NCBI GenBank assembly: GCA_034667645.1
Contig: JAXDQV010000092.1
Span: 1-6,669 of the forward strand
Length of the DNA: 6,669 bases
From: JAJPJG01 sp034667645
GTDB lineage: Bacteria > Verrucomicrobiota > Verrucomicrobiia > Chthoniobacterales > Chthoniobacteraceae
Direction of reading: 5' to 3'
A model generated the notes under the pieces. That model saw only the letters and a list, made by a program, of their open reading frames with translations, was not told the origin of the DNA and did no database searches. Position 1 is the stretch's first letter. The number at the start of each line of letters is the position of its first letter. A program made the translations under genes and the position numbers. Shown here piece after piece: positions 1-5,918 of the stretch.

Positions 1-1
1 G

Positions 2-1192
2 TAAATCGGGCAGAAGCTCGCGATCCTCCAGCATCAGGTCGTGCAGTTTCCCTCCGCGTTTGACGTCGGAGAATTGATCCCGCTCGAGCGCCGCCAGAAT
101 TGCGCTGAAAACCTGTGGTGTCACGAGGTCCCCGAAGGCGCCCGTGTTGCGCTCCTTGCAGAGCCAGTAAAGCACTTCGGTCGTGATGGAGTGCTCGCTG
201 ATCCAGCGGTCGAGCGAGCGCCGCAGCTCCTCGTGTTTGCCTTGTTCCTGCAAAAGACGCGCGATTTCCGCGACCACCCGCACATTGCTCTTGAGCATCA
301 GCGCGAGCGCCTTGGCGCTCCAGCTTTCGCCGAACGCACCCGGAAATTCCGCAATCAGGCGGCGCTGTTTCGCCGCGGGAATCTCGAGGAGCACGTCACC
401 GAGCCGGCGGTCTTCCTCGCGCAGCAAATGCGCGACGGTCATGGCCGTGGCCCCAGGCGCCACGTTGGTTTTTTCACAAATCTCATCGCGTGCGAGCAAC
501 AGCTCGAATGCCTGCGCGGTGTGCAGCCGCTGGCTTTTGCGGGCCGCTTCCTCGATCGCCGTGATTACCGGCTGCAACTGCACGGGATTCGCGAAGGCTT
601 CCGGGTTTTTGATGATTTGATCAAGAGCTGAAAGCTGATCCTTCAACTGCCGCGCCGCGCTGAACCGCGCTACCAGTTCGTCACTGCGCGAGACCGCTTC
701 AGCGCGCAATTCGATCGGTTCTCCTTTTTTCGCGGGCACCGCAAAATGCCCGTCATTTTTGAGCGCCTTTTTCGTCGCGTCCCACCAGCGTTTGAATTCC
801 GCGGCGCTGAGCACTTCCGGCGTCAACGCCTGCTCGATCACGTCTTGTGTCGCCCTGCCACCGTAGCTTTCCACCACCACTTTCACGAGGCCCACGGGAT
901 CCGATTTTGCCTTCTTCTTCAGCGCGTCGGGATCCGTGGCTTTCAGCGCCAGAACGTGATCGGTGGAGACGGGCTGCAGGGATTCCGCCGCGTATTGCAG
1001 CTGCATCGTGTGCCCTTTTTTTCCTTTGAAATCGATCGTGATTTGGTTCACGAGAAAGTTCACCGAATCGATCCGTCCGAAGCCCCAGCTTTTGTGGAGG
1101 CAATGGGTTCCCGGTTTCAGCTGGTCGAGTATTTTGCCGGCTTGCGGCGTGAGCTTGCCGGCATCGACAGCTTTTTGAATTTCGGAATCCAT
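2..1192 (-). CDS. GreA/GreB-type transcription elongation factor with long N-terminal extension (partial, 3' end off left edge)
   Basis: An open frame of 397 codons runs from an ATG at 1192 to the left edge without a stop, so the C-terminus is missing. Gre factors bind the RNA polymerase secondary channel and stimulate cleavage of backtracked RNA. The Gre domain itself is not visible; the call rests on the N-terminal extension. Residues 33-41 read HKSWGFGRI, a short beta-type segment like that in CarD/Mfd-like and long GreA proteins. Residues 86-101 (TDPDALKKKAKSDPVG) and 136-147 (WWDATKKALKND) match, from memory, the extension of the roughly 700-residue chlamydial GreA and of spirochaete and verrucomicrobial homologues. 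The rest is helical and charged, HEAT/TPR-like. An in-frame ATG at 1207 would add MVTAP. Neither start has a good Shine-Dalgarno. A weak TTGGTT-17-TATGGT promoter-like pair ends at 1203 and would favour a nearly leaderless start at 1192. The gene is separated from the upstream oxidoreductase by 76 bases. Family call fairly sure; presence of the Gre domain beyond the edge is inferred. Confidence 0.8.
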   Translation of the reverse strand, partial: MDSEIQKAVDAGKLTPQAGKILDQLKPGTHCLHKSWGFGRIDSVNFLVNQITIDFKGKKGHTMQLQYAAESLQPVSTDHVLALKATDPDALKKKAKSDPVGLVKVVVESYGGRATQDVIEQALTPEVLSAAEFKRWWDATKKALKNDGHFAVPAKKGEPIELRAEAVSRSDELVARFSAARQLKDQLSALDQIIKNPEAFANPVQLQPVITAIEEAARKSQRLHTAQAFELLLARDEICEKTNVAPGATAMTVAHLLREEDRRLGDVLLEIPAAKQRRLIAEFPGAFGESWSAKALALMLKSNVRVVAEIARLLQEQGKHEELRRSLDRWISEHSITTEVLYWLCKERNTGAFGDLVTPQVFSAILAALERDQFSDVKRGGKLHDLMLEDRELLPDL

Positions 1193-1268
1193 AGGGGCTG
1201 TCACCATACGAGAGGAGATGGGTGAAACCAAGGACTTAATGGTCAAGCCGGCGCCGACGACTGGATCG

Positions 1269-2390
1269 TCAGTGACCGCCGGAAACATCCGCCGCCGACT
1301 GCGCCGCAACCGCCATTTCGAGCGACGTAACGCCGTTTGTCTCAGTGATCCGCCGTTGATGCGAGGAGTTGCGAATCACTGAGATTTGGTCGCTCATCAG
1401 CGCCCGCAGCATCTCTCCATACAGATCCATTTTTTCAAATCCTGCATGGGTCGAAATGGAAAAATGTCCGTCCACTTCACGCGCCTGATGCCGGCTCGTG
1501 CAATGCCGGGCCGCTCCCTGGTAACGCTCCAAGGTTGTCACCTCGGCCATCGGCAGGAGCTTGCCCAGAGCCGCGATCGTGGTGTCGCGAGCGAGCAGAT
1601 CAATGCGCAGCGTCGTCGGCACCCATTCCCGCATCTCGATGCTGCCCATCTCGAAAACCAGCTTCCATTCCTGGTGATCCATCCGGCTGGCCTGATGGAA
1701 CCCGTGGTAAAACTCTGCGAGGATTGAGTCCCCGTAGCGCGCGGTGCAGTGCACGTGCTCGACGAGGGCGGTGCCGGGCCGCGTCGTTTGTGCTGCCGCG
1801 AGGATTTGCCCCGGTCCAAACCACCACTCGAAGAGGTCGAAAAAATGCACGCCGTGCTCGATGAAAATCCCACCGCTTTGCGCCCGAACCCAGAACCAAT
1901 GTCCGGGCGTAAGCTGCTCGTCTTTCGCGTCATTAATAAAGTGCGCGTGCAGTGGCTCACCGAGAAAACCACCCTCGATGATCGCCTTCACCGCCGCGCA
2001 AAGCGGGTTGTAACGCATGATCAGGTTGACGGCGAGCAGCCGCTGTTTTTCGCGGGCAAGCGCAACCATCGCGTTCGCGTCTTCGCGCGTGATGGCAAGC
2101 GGCTTCTCGCACAACACGTGTTTGCCCGCTTCGAGCGCCGCGAGGCAGAGAGGCGCATGCGTCCACGGCGGCGTCGCGATGTGGACAAGGTCAACGTCGT
2201 CTCGTGCCAGCAGCGCTTCCGGCGAGTCGCAGGCGACGATCGCGAACTGCCCGGCAAGCGTTTGCGCCAGCGCAGGGTCAGCATCCGCCACCGCCACGCA
2301 CCGCACTTCCGGCATCGCGCGGTATTGCTCCAGGCAAAAGCGACCGAAGCCGCCGCAGCCGATGAGTCCATACCGGAGCCGCTCGCTCAT
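1269..2390 (-). CDS. Gfo/Idh/MocA family NAD(P)-dependent oxidoreductase, downstream paralogue
   Basis: A complete 373-residue protein, normal for the family. These cytoplasmic enzymes oxidise or reduce a hydroxyl of sugars, inositols or sugar derivatives using NAD(P). The N-terminal Rossmann fold (about 1-125) has the glycine motif GCGGFG at 11-16 and the signature EKP at 95-97, whose lysine 96 is the expected catalytic or substrate-binding residue. The C-terminal alpha/beta domain carries GGIFIEHGVHFFD at 173-185, the family's GG-x-DxGxH-xxD motif with His182 as likely proton donor/acceptor and Glu in place of the usual Asp. HWFW (164-167) and FYHGFHQ (227-233) are shared with the next-door paralogue. 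The ATG overlaps the stop of the upstream gene as ATGA, and no strong Shine-Dalgarno precedes it, so translational coupling is likely. Substrate cannot be read from the sequence; a Gfo/Idh/MocA role in sugar catabolism is the default guess. Confidence 0.93.
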   Translation of the reverse strand: MSERLRYGLIGCGGFGRFCLEQYRAMPEVRCVAVADADPALAQTLAGQFAIVACDSPEALLARDDVDLVHIATPPWTHAPLCLAALEAGKHVLCEKPLAITREDANAMVALAREKQRLLAVNLIMRYNPLCAAVKAIIEGGFLGEPLHAHFINDAKDEQLTPGHWFWVRAQSGGIFIEHGVHFFDLFEWWFGPGQILAAAQTTRPGTALVEHVHCTARYGDSILAEFYHGFHQASRMDHQEWKLVFEMGSIEMREWVPTTLRIDLLARDTTIAALGKLLPMAEVTTLERYQGAARHCTSRHQAREVDGHFSISTHAGFEKMDLYGEMLRALMSDQISVIRNSSHQRRITETNGVTSLEMAVAAQSAADVSGGH

Positions 2391-3502
2391 GGATTCGTCT
2401 TTTTGGAAATCTCGTGCGCCTGCCCGGCCTGCCGCAACGCGGCAAGTCCGTCGCGCGCGCAGACTCGTGGAACGTGCGCGGGATCACGAATCGTTGTCAC
2501 AAAGTCCGTCACCAAGTCACGAATCGCGGTCGCATAAAGCTTTTGGCCGTCGCGCGGATCACACCAGGAAAGCTGGAGGGCCTCGTCAATCATCTCGTCG
2601 CGACCGCGATGATGGCTCGGGCCGGATGCATCGCTAAAACGAGTGATCTCCGCCGCGGGAAAAAGCGCTTTGACTCGATCGCACTCCGCGACCGGAAGCG
2701 CAGCGCGCAATTCGAACTTCCGCGCGACCCATCCCGACAGCACGAGCTCACCCCGCTCAAAAATCAGGCGCACCTGCTGGCGATCGAGACAATCGAATTG
2801 ATGAAAGCCGTGATAAAATCCGGCGCTCGTTTCCGCGCCATAACGCACGTTACAGCTCACCTGTTCAATCGCCGACGTGCCCGGCCGTCGCAGCCGATCC
2901 GCGCCGGTGACGATGCCACCTTCGCCAAGCCACGAAGCAATCAAATCGAAAAAGTGCACGCCGTGTTCGATAAAAATTCCGCCACTTTGGTTTTCATCCC
3001 AGAACCAATGGTCCGCGGGCAAACCGCTGTCGCCCGCGCAGTTGACGACTTCCGCTCGCAGTGGCGCACCGAGCAGCCGCTCACGCACCAAAGCTTCGAC
3101 CGGCTGCCACAGCGGACTGTAACGCATCACAAAATTGATCCCGAGTTGCACCTGCCGCTCCTCGGCGAGGGCGAGGATGGCTTCCGCGTCGGCCGAGCGT
3201 GTGGCGAGCGGCTTCTCACACAGCACATGCTTTCCTGCGCGCAGAGCCACTGTCGCATGAGCGGCGTGCAGGGCGGGAATGGTCGCCACATGCACGAGCT
3301 GCACCTCCGGGTCGGCCACGAGCGCCTCAAGCGACTCGTGGTGCCGCAGCCGGTATTTTGCCGCAAGGGCCGCAGCCTTTTCCGGCGTTCGATTCCAAAC
3401 TGCGACCGGTTTTAATCCATCGATCTCCGCATACTGCTCGAGACAGAATTCCCCGAACTTGCTGACGCCTGCCAGTGCATAACCGATCTTCGTTTTTATC
3501 AA
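2387..3502 (-). CDS. Gfo/Idh/MocA family NAD(P)-dependent oxidoreductase, upstream paralogue (TTG start)
   Basis: A 371-residue protein that aligns end to end with its downstream neighbour, so the two are tandem paralogues. Shared blocks are FCLEQY near residues 19-24, GKHVLCEKPLA (90-100), MRYSPL versus MRYNPL, HWFW (165-168), QSGGIFIEHGVHFFDL (172-187) and YHGFHQ (230-235). The catalytic Lys97 and His183 are present. The dinucleotide motif is altered: residues 12-17 read GVSKFG, so the middle glycine of GxGxxG is serine. The only start that fits the family's N-terminus is a TTG at 3502; the frame upstream stays open but offers no ATG or GTG nearby, and there is no clear Shine-Dalgarno. The stop shares four bases with the start of the next gene. 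A charged stretch around 296-307 is a second point of divergence from the neighbour. Family certain, substrate unknown; loss of activity is possible but the catalytic residues argue against it. Confidence 0.93.
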   Translation of the reverse strand: MIKTKIGYALAGVSKFGEFCLEQYAEIDGLKPVAVWNRTPEKAAALAAKYRLRHHESLEALVADPEVQLVHVATIPALHAAHATVALRAGKHVLCEKPLATRSADAEAILALAEERQVQLGINFVMRYSPLWQPVEALVRERLLGAPLRAEVVNCAGDSGLPADHWFWDENQSGGIFIEHGVHFFDLIASWLGEGGIVTGADRLRRPGTSAIEQVSCNVRYGAETSAGFYHGFHQFDCLDRQQVRLIFERGELVLSGWVARKFELRAALPVAECDRVKALFPAAEITRFSDASGPSHHRGRDEMIDEALQLSWCDPRDGQKLYATAIRDLVTDFVTTIRDPAHVPRVCARDGLAALRQAGQAHEISKKTNP

Positions 3503-3599
3503 AATGTGCGGCTCGGGAAAATACCTGGAGCGCCTTTCGATCGGGATGGCGATGGTGCCGCGCAGAGACCGCCTCGCGACATTGCAACGGCCAAAGCCG

Positions 3600-5009
3600 T
3601 CACGGAATCGTCGTCTCGAAGTTCTTGATCTTCTGCACTGCGGGCAGTAGCGACGCGCCGTTCAGCGTGTCGGCGTCCTTGCCGCCATCGAGAAACACGC
3701 TGGCGAGCGCGCCGCCCTGATAGGTGAAGGTGTCGGCTCCCGAGCCCATCTTCGCCGTGAGTTTGGCGGAAGCACTGTCGAAGCCGACGTTCATCGTGTC
3801 CGTCCCCGTGCCGCCCTTGATGGAAATTGTTTTACCGAGAATGCGCGCCGTGCCGCTGACGTCGTTGATCCCATTGCTGAGGACAATCGAGAGTTTTCCC
3901 GCGAGAGTATTGGCAAGCTGGACGGTGTCAGCGTCTGCGCCTCCGGTGTATTTCAGCATGCCGCTGACCACGTGCTGACCACCGTTATCTTTCACGAGAT
4001 TCGTGCCGGACCCGACATTCAACGTGAGGTTCTTCGCGATGGAAAAATCGGCGAAGCTCATCGTGTCCGCGCCCTTGCCGGCCTTGAGCGAGAGCGAGCC
4101 GAGGAACTGACTGTTGGAGTCGAGCGTCAGCGTATTTCCGCCATCGCCGAGGCTGAGGCTGACATTTTTGGAAAGCGTCGCGCCCGGTGTGCTGGCGGCT
4201 GGTTGCGTAAAAGTCACCTGATCGTCGCCCGCGCCTGCGGTCACGCCGAGTGAGCCCGCAATGGCTCCAGCAATGGTCACCGAATTTCCGCCGCCGACCA
4301 GCATCAGTTTCACGTTGCCGGAGACATGACCGGCGATGTTCACGTTATCCGGCCCGGCGTCGGTGCCGCAGTATTTGATGGATCCGGTAATGCCGGCGAT
4401 TTTGGTGATAATAAACGTGACGGCGCCCAGCACTTCATCGTTATCCACCGTCAGCGCACCGATCGTCGCCTGGGCTGTATCGCCAGCGGTTATTTGCGCA
4501 ATGTTGTCGAGGCTCACTTTGCCGAGGAAGGCGTTGTTCGCCTCCAGTTTGTCGTTGTTGCCGCCGCCTTTAAAGGAGAGCAATCCCCCGACGGCAATGC
4601 CGCCTTTCAGAGTGACCGTATCAGCGCCGATCCCGCCCAGAATCGTCAACGCTCCTCCGATCCGGCCCGAGGTGCCGCTGACCGATTCGAGGGTAAGCGT
4701 GTCGCCCCCGCCGCCGGTCGCGATTTTAAAAAATCCCGAGAGTCCATCCGTGGTTGGCTTGAAATCGAGCGAGTCCGTGGTGTCACCGAGTTGCAGGTCG
4801 ATCGATTTGATGAACCCAGCCGGGATGGTGTAGTTCGTCACCGTGCCTGTGTCGGTGACCGTAAACGTGCCGGGCGCGGTTTGAGTGATGAGGAGATTGT
4901 CCGCGACCGCGCTGGCTGGATCGTGGCGCAAAGTCAAAACGCCTTTGGCGAGCGTGGGAGCGAGGAGAGCGGGCGCGATGCGCTGTTCAAGAAGTTCGAT
5001 GGAGTTCAT
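3600..5009 (-). CDS. LEPR-like tagged, glycine/aspartate-rich beta-repeat protein, probably surface or secreted
   Basis: Starting at the ATG at 5009 the protein is 469 residues long; a GTG at 5039 would add ten residues but gives a less typical N-terminus. Residues 1-14 carry LEQRIAPA, a variant of the LEPR-type N-terminal tag seen on large extracellular repeat proteins of Planctomycetes and Verrucomicrobia. There is no ordinary hydrophobic signal peptide. From about residue 90 to 455 the sequence is built of repeats of roughly 22-24 residues on the pattern GGxGADTVTLxxx...GxLS, for example GGGGDTLTLE, GGIGADTVTL, GAGDDQVTF, GKGADTMSF and GSGADTFTY. This predicts a beta-solenoid or beta-helix. 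The Gly-Asp turns resemble RTX calcium sites, but uninterrupted RTX nonapeptide runs are absent. It ends with KIKNFETTIP, with no sorting anchor. It lies 97 bases upstream of the oxidoreductases and need not share their transcript. Role unknown; adhesion or matrix is a guess. The exact molecular function cannot be assigned. Confidence 0.8.
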   Translation of the reverse strand: MNSIELLEQRIAPALLAPTLAKGVLTLRHDPASAVADNLLITQTAPGTFTVTDTGTVTNYTIPAGFIKSIDLQLGDTTDSLDFKPTTDGLSGFFKIATGGGGDTLTLESVSGTSGRIGGALTILGGIGADTVTLKGGIAVGGLLSFKGGGNNDKLEANNAFLGKVSLDNIAQITAGDTAQATIGALTVDNDEVLGAVTFIITKIAGITGSIKYCGTDAGPDNVNIAGHVSGNVKLMLVGGGNSVTIAGAIAGSLGVTAGAGDDQVTFTQPAASTPGATLSKNVSLSLGDGGNTLTLDSNSQFLGSLSLKAGKGADTMSFADFSIAKNLTLNVGSGTNLVKDNGGQHVVSGMLKYTGGADADTVQLANTLAGKLSIVLSNGINDVSGTARILGKTISIKGGTGTDTMNVGFDSASAKLTAKMGSGADTFTYQGGALASVFLDGGKDADTLNGASLLPAVQKIKNFETTIP

Positions 5010-5214
5010 AGACGGGGGGATTGGTAATGAACCTCTCACCGGCGGCGTTGTGTCACAATCGCAATCTATTCCCCGTCATGGTGGTCAAAAGCGATGCCTT
5101 CGGCGGATTGCGAGCCCGCTCTTTTGGAATGATCCACCTGCAAAAAAAGGAATGCTCGGGGGGGGACTTGAAGGCTTCCTCTCAACAGAGTAAAGACGCC
5201 CATTTAGGACACTT

Positions 5215-5232
5215 TATGCACCATGTATGCAC
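5215..5232. repeat. Short direct repeat TATGCAC, two copies at 11-bp spacing
   Basis: TATGCAC occurs at 5215-5221 and again at 5226-5232, separated by four bases, so the copies repeat at 11 bp, about one helical turn. It sits in the gene-free stretch between the repeat-protein gene and the small-gene cluster, about 200 bases upstream of the repeat-protein start. A regulator-binding site is possible; chance is also possible for so short a repeat. Confidence 0.35.
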
Positions 5233-5247
5233 AAACTTACAAATCTA

Positions 5248-5281
5248 GCGGGGACGACGTTAAATCTGCCGTCGCCCCCGC
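5248..5281 (-). terminator. Strong stem-loop, likely terminator of the leftward small-gene cluster
   Basis: The arms 5248-5259 and 5270-5281 are complementary over 12 bp around a 10-base loop. The only imperfect position is 5254/5275. It is an A-C mismatch in a rightward transcript but a U-G wobble in a leftward one, so the fully paired hairpin forms in minus-strand RNA. The leftward 3' flank (TAGATTTGTAAGTTTG) is T-rich but not a clean T tract. The stem begins 9 bases after the stop codon of the 30-codon ORF, a typical terminator position. A structured non-coding RNA or recombination-site hairpin is an alternative. Confidence 0.55.
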
Positions 5282-5289
5282 CATTTACG

Positions 5290-5382
5290 TTACCTGCGTT
5301 TCTTGCGAAGCGCTTTCACGAGAGATTCTACGCATTTCACCAAAGAGGCTAGTGCAAGAATAACTGCGGCGTCGTGCGGCAT
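5290..5382 (-). CDS. Possible 30-residue amphipathic peptide with basic tail
   Basis: ATG at 5382 to TAA at 5290 encodes 30 residues. After MPHD comes AAVILALASLV (5-15), an amphipathic helical part with Lys16, Glu19 and Lys23, and a C-terminal cluster RKKRR (26-30). The start is preceded by AAGGAG with a 7-base spacer, the best ribosome binding site in the window, and a strong stem-loop follows the stop within 9 bases. The Shine-Dalgarno overlaps the stop of the 41-codon ORF upstream, suggesting coupling. I do not recognise the family. Size, hydrophobic helix and Lys/Arg tail resemble type I toxins of the Ldr/Fst style and other small membrane-active peptides, by shape only. A competing reading is a 49-codon frame (ATG at 5434, TAA at 5285) covering the same DNA with good codons but a poor Shine-Dalgarno; only one of these is likely to be used. 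Confidence 0.42.
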   Translation of the reverse strand: MPHDAAVILALASLVKCVESLVKALRKKRR

Positions 5383-5389
5383 TTTGATA

Positions 5390-5395
5390 CTCCTT
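5390..5395 (-). promoter_or_regulatory. Shine-Dalgarno AAGGAG for the 30-codon ORF
   Basis: AAGGAG lies 7 bases before the ATG at 5382 and overlaps the TGA stop of the preceding 41-codon ORF (TGAAGGAG). It stands out because no other start in the window has a comparable site. It is the main reason to believe the micro-ORF downstream. Confidence 0.5.
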
Positions 5396-5520
5396 CATTT
5401 GCTGATTTCGTATCTCGGTGCTGTCGTATCGCATTTGGTTTTTGATCTCTTCGGCGTTGCCGCCTCCCCAAAATCGGGGACGGAAATTTCGTCCCGTTCG
5501 CGATGATCGTCAATCCACAT
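5395..5520 (-). CDS. Possible 41-residue charged microprotein
   Basis: ATG at 5520 to TGA at 5395. The first half is acidic and charged (MWIDDHRERDE), the second half basic (PKRSKTK, 23-29), with a single Cys at 30 and no membrane segment. The start overlaps the last codons of the zinc-ribbon gene by 11 bases in another frame, and the stop overlaps the Shine-Dalgarno of the 30-codon ORF, an arrangement typical of packed small operons. The nearest purine-rich site (GGAG) is about 14 bases upstream, farther than ideal. No family recognised. The alternative frame starting at 5434 overlaps its second half. The ORF is short enough to occur by chance, so the call is tentative. Confidence 0.3.
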   Translation of the reverse strand: MWIDDHRERDEISVPDFGEAATPKRSKTKCDTTAPRYEISK

Positions 5521-5860
5521 TAAAACTTTTAAAACTCCGCGTTCCCCGGCATTTCGGAAACGCTGAGCAACCCCAAAATTGCGAACCGTCTTTTTTCGCT
5601 GTCCGCAACTTCATCGGACGATTGCAGACCGGGCAATGTGGCGTGTCCAAAACTTCATCGTCGCTCATGCCCGCATATTTTTTCGCCCGCCTTCGTTGCT
5701 TCCATCCGCGAATTGTTCGCATGAGCCAGTTTTCCCCCATGTCCCGCAAGATCATGACGACGATTCCAATCACGCCCGCCACAAGAAGCGCCGGAACGAT
5801 CTTCGTATAAACTTCGTGGTTTAACGCTTCGGTAATATTCGGAAGTGCGTCCGCCGCCAT
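5510..5860 (-). CDS. Membrane-anchored topoisomerase-type C4 zinc-ribbon protein
   Basis: A 116-residue protein with three parts. Residues 22-39 (IVPALLVAGVIGIVVMIL neighbourhood) form one transmembrane helix. A basic linker (KQRRRAKK, 54-61) follows, consistent with a cytoplasmic C-terminus. Residues 76-107 are a four-cysteine zinc ribbon, Cys76-x2-Cys79-x18-Cys98-x5-Cys104, with the FWGCSAFPKCRGT block diagnostic of the C-terminal zinc fingers of type IA topoisomerases (zf-C4_Topoisom). Such ribbons bind single-stranded DNA, so the protein may tether or sense DNA at the membrane. No topoisomerase catalytic domain is present. It is transcribed divergently from the HsdR_N nuclease gene, sharing a short intergenic region, and heads a possible leftward operon with the two micro-ORFs. 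No clear Shine-Dalgarno precedes the ATG. Domain assignment is firm; biological role is inferred only. Confidence 0.85.
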   Translation of the reverse strand: MAADALPNITEALNHEVYTKIVPALLVAGVIGIVVMILRDMGENWLMRTIRGWKQRRRAKKYAGMSDDEVLDTPHCPVCNRPMKLRTAKKDGSQFWGCSAFPKCRGTRSFKSFNVD

Positions 5861-5918
5861 AACGGTTGTTTAACAGTTTTCGCTTCGCGAACCTATGGCA
5901 ATCTGCTATTTGCCGACG

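Noticed and set aside
41..631. Plus-strand open frame (196 codons) at the left end
   Set aside because: It lies opposite the GreA-like gene, whose frame is open throughout and has family motifs.
2414..3415. Long plus-strand open frame (333 codons) opposite the upstream oxidoreductase
   Set aside because: It is the antisense shadow of a clear enzyme gene in G+C-rich DNA; its translation is Arg/His-rich with no recognisable domain.
3587..3600. ACGGC/GCCGT hairpin at the stop of the repeat-protein gene
   Set aside because: Only a 5-bp stem with no following T tract; not enough for a terminator call.
4326..5027. Plus-strand open frame (233 codons) opposite the repeat protein
   Set aside because: Antisense of Gly/Asp/Thr-rich repeats, which naturally lack stops on the other strand; no domain or ribosome site.
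5063..5090. Possible promoter upstream of the repeat protein (TTTTGA and TAGATT on the minus strand, 16-base spacer)
   Set aside because: Weak match to consensus and typical of chance in a region this long; no second line of evidence.
5141..5215. tRNA or tmRNA remnant suggested by a CTTCAAGTCCCC-like stretch next to a T run on the minus strand
   Set aside because: The would-be T-arm does not pair and no acceptor, D or anticodon arm can be drawn.
5470..5495. Hairpin with 6-bp arms (5477-5482 and 5490-5495) followed leftward by CGATTTT, possible terminator of the zinc-ribbon gene
   Set aside because: Short stem and only four T; it falls inside the 41-codon ORF. It would become the preferred terminator if the micro-ORFs prove false.
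5303..5506. Plus-strand 67-codon frame with a hydrophobic stretch
   Set aside because: The hydrophobic look arises from reading Lys/Glu/Asp-rich minus-strand codons backwards; no Shine-Dalgarno, and it opposes the better-supported micro-ORFs.
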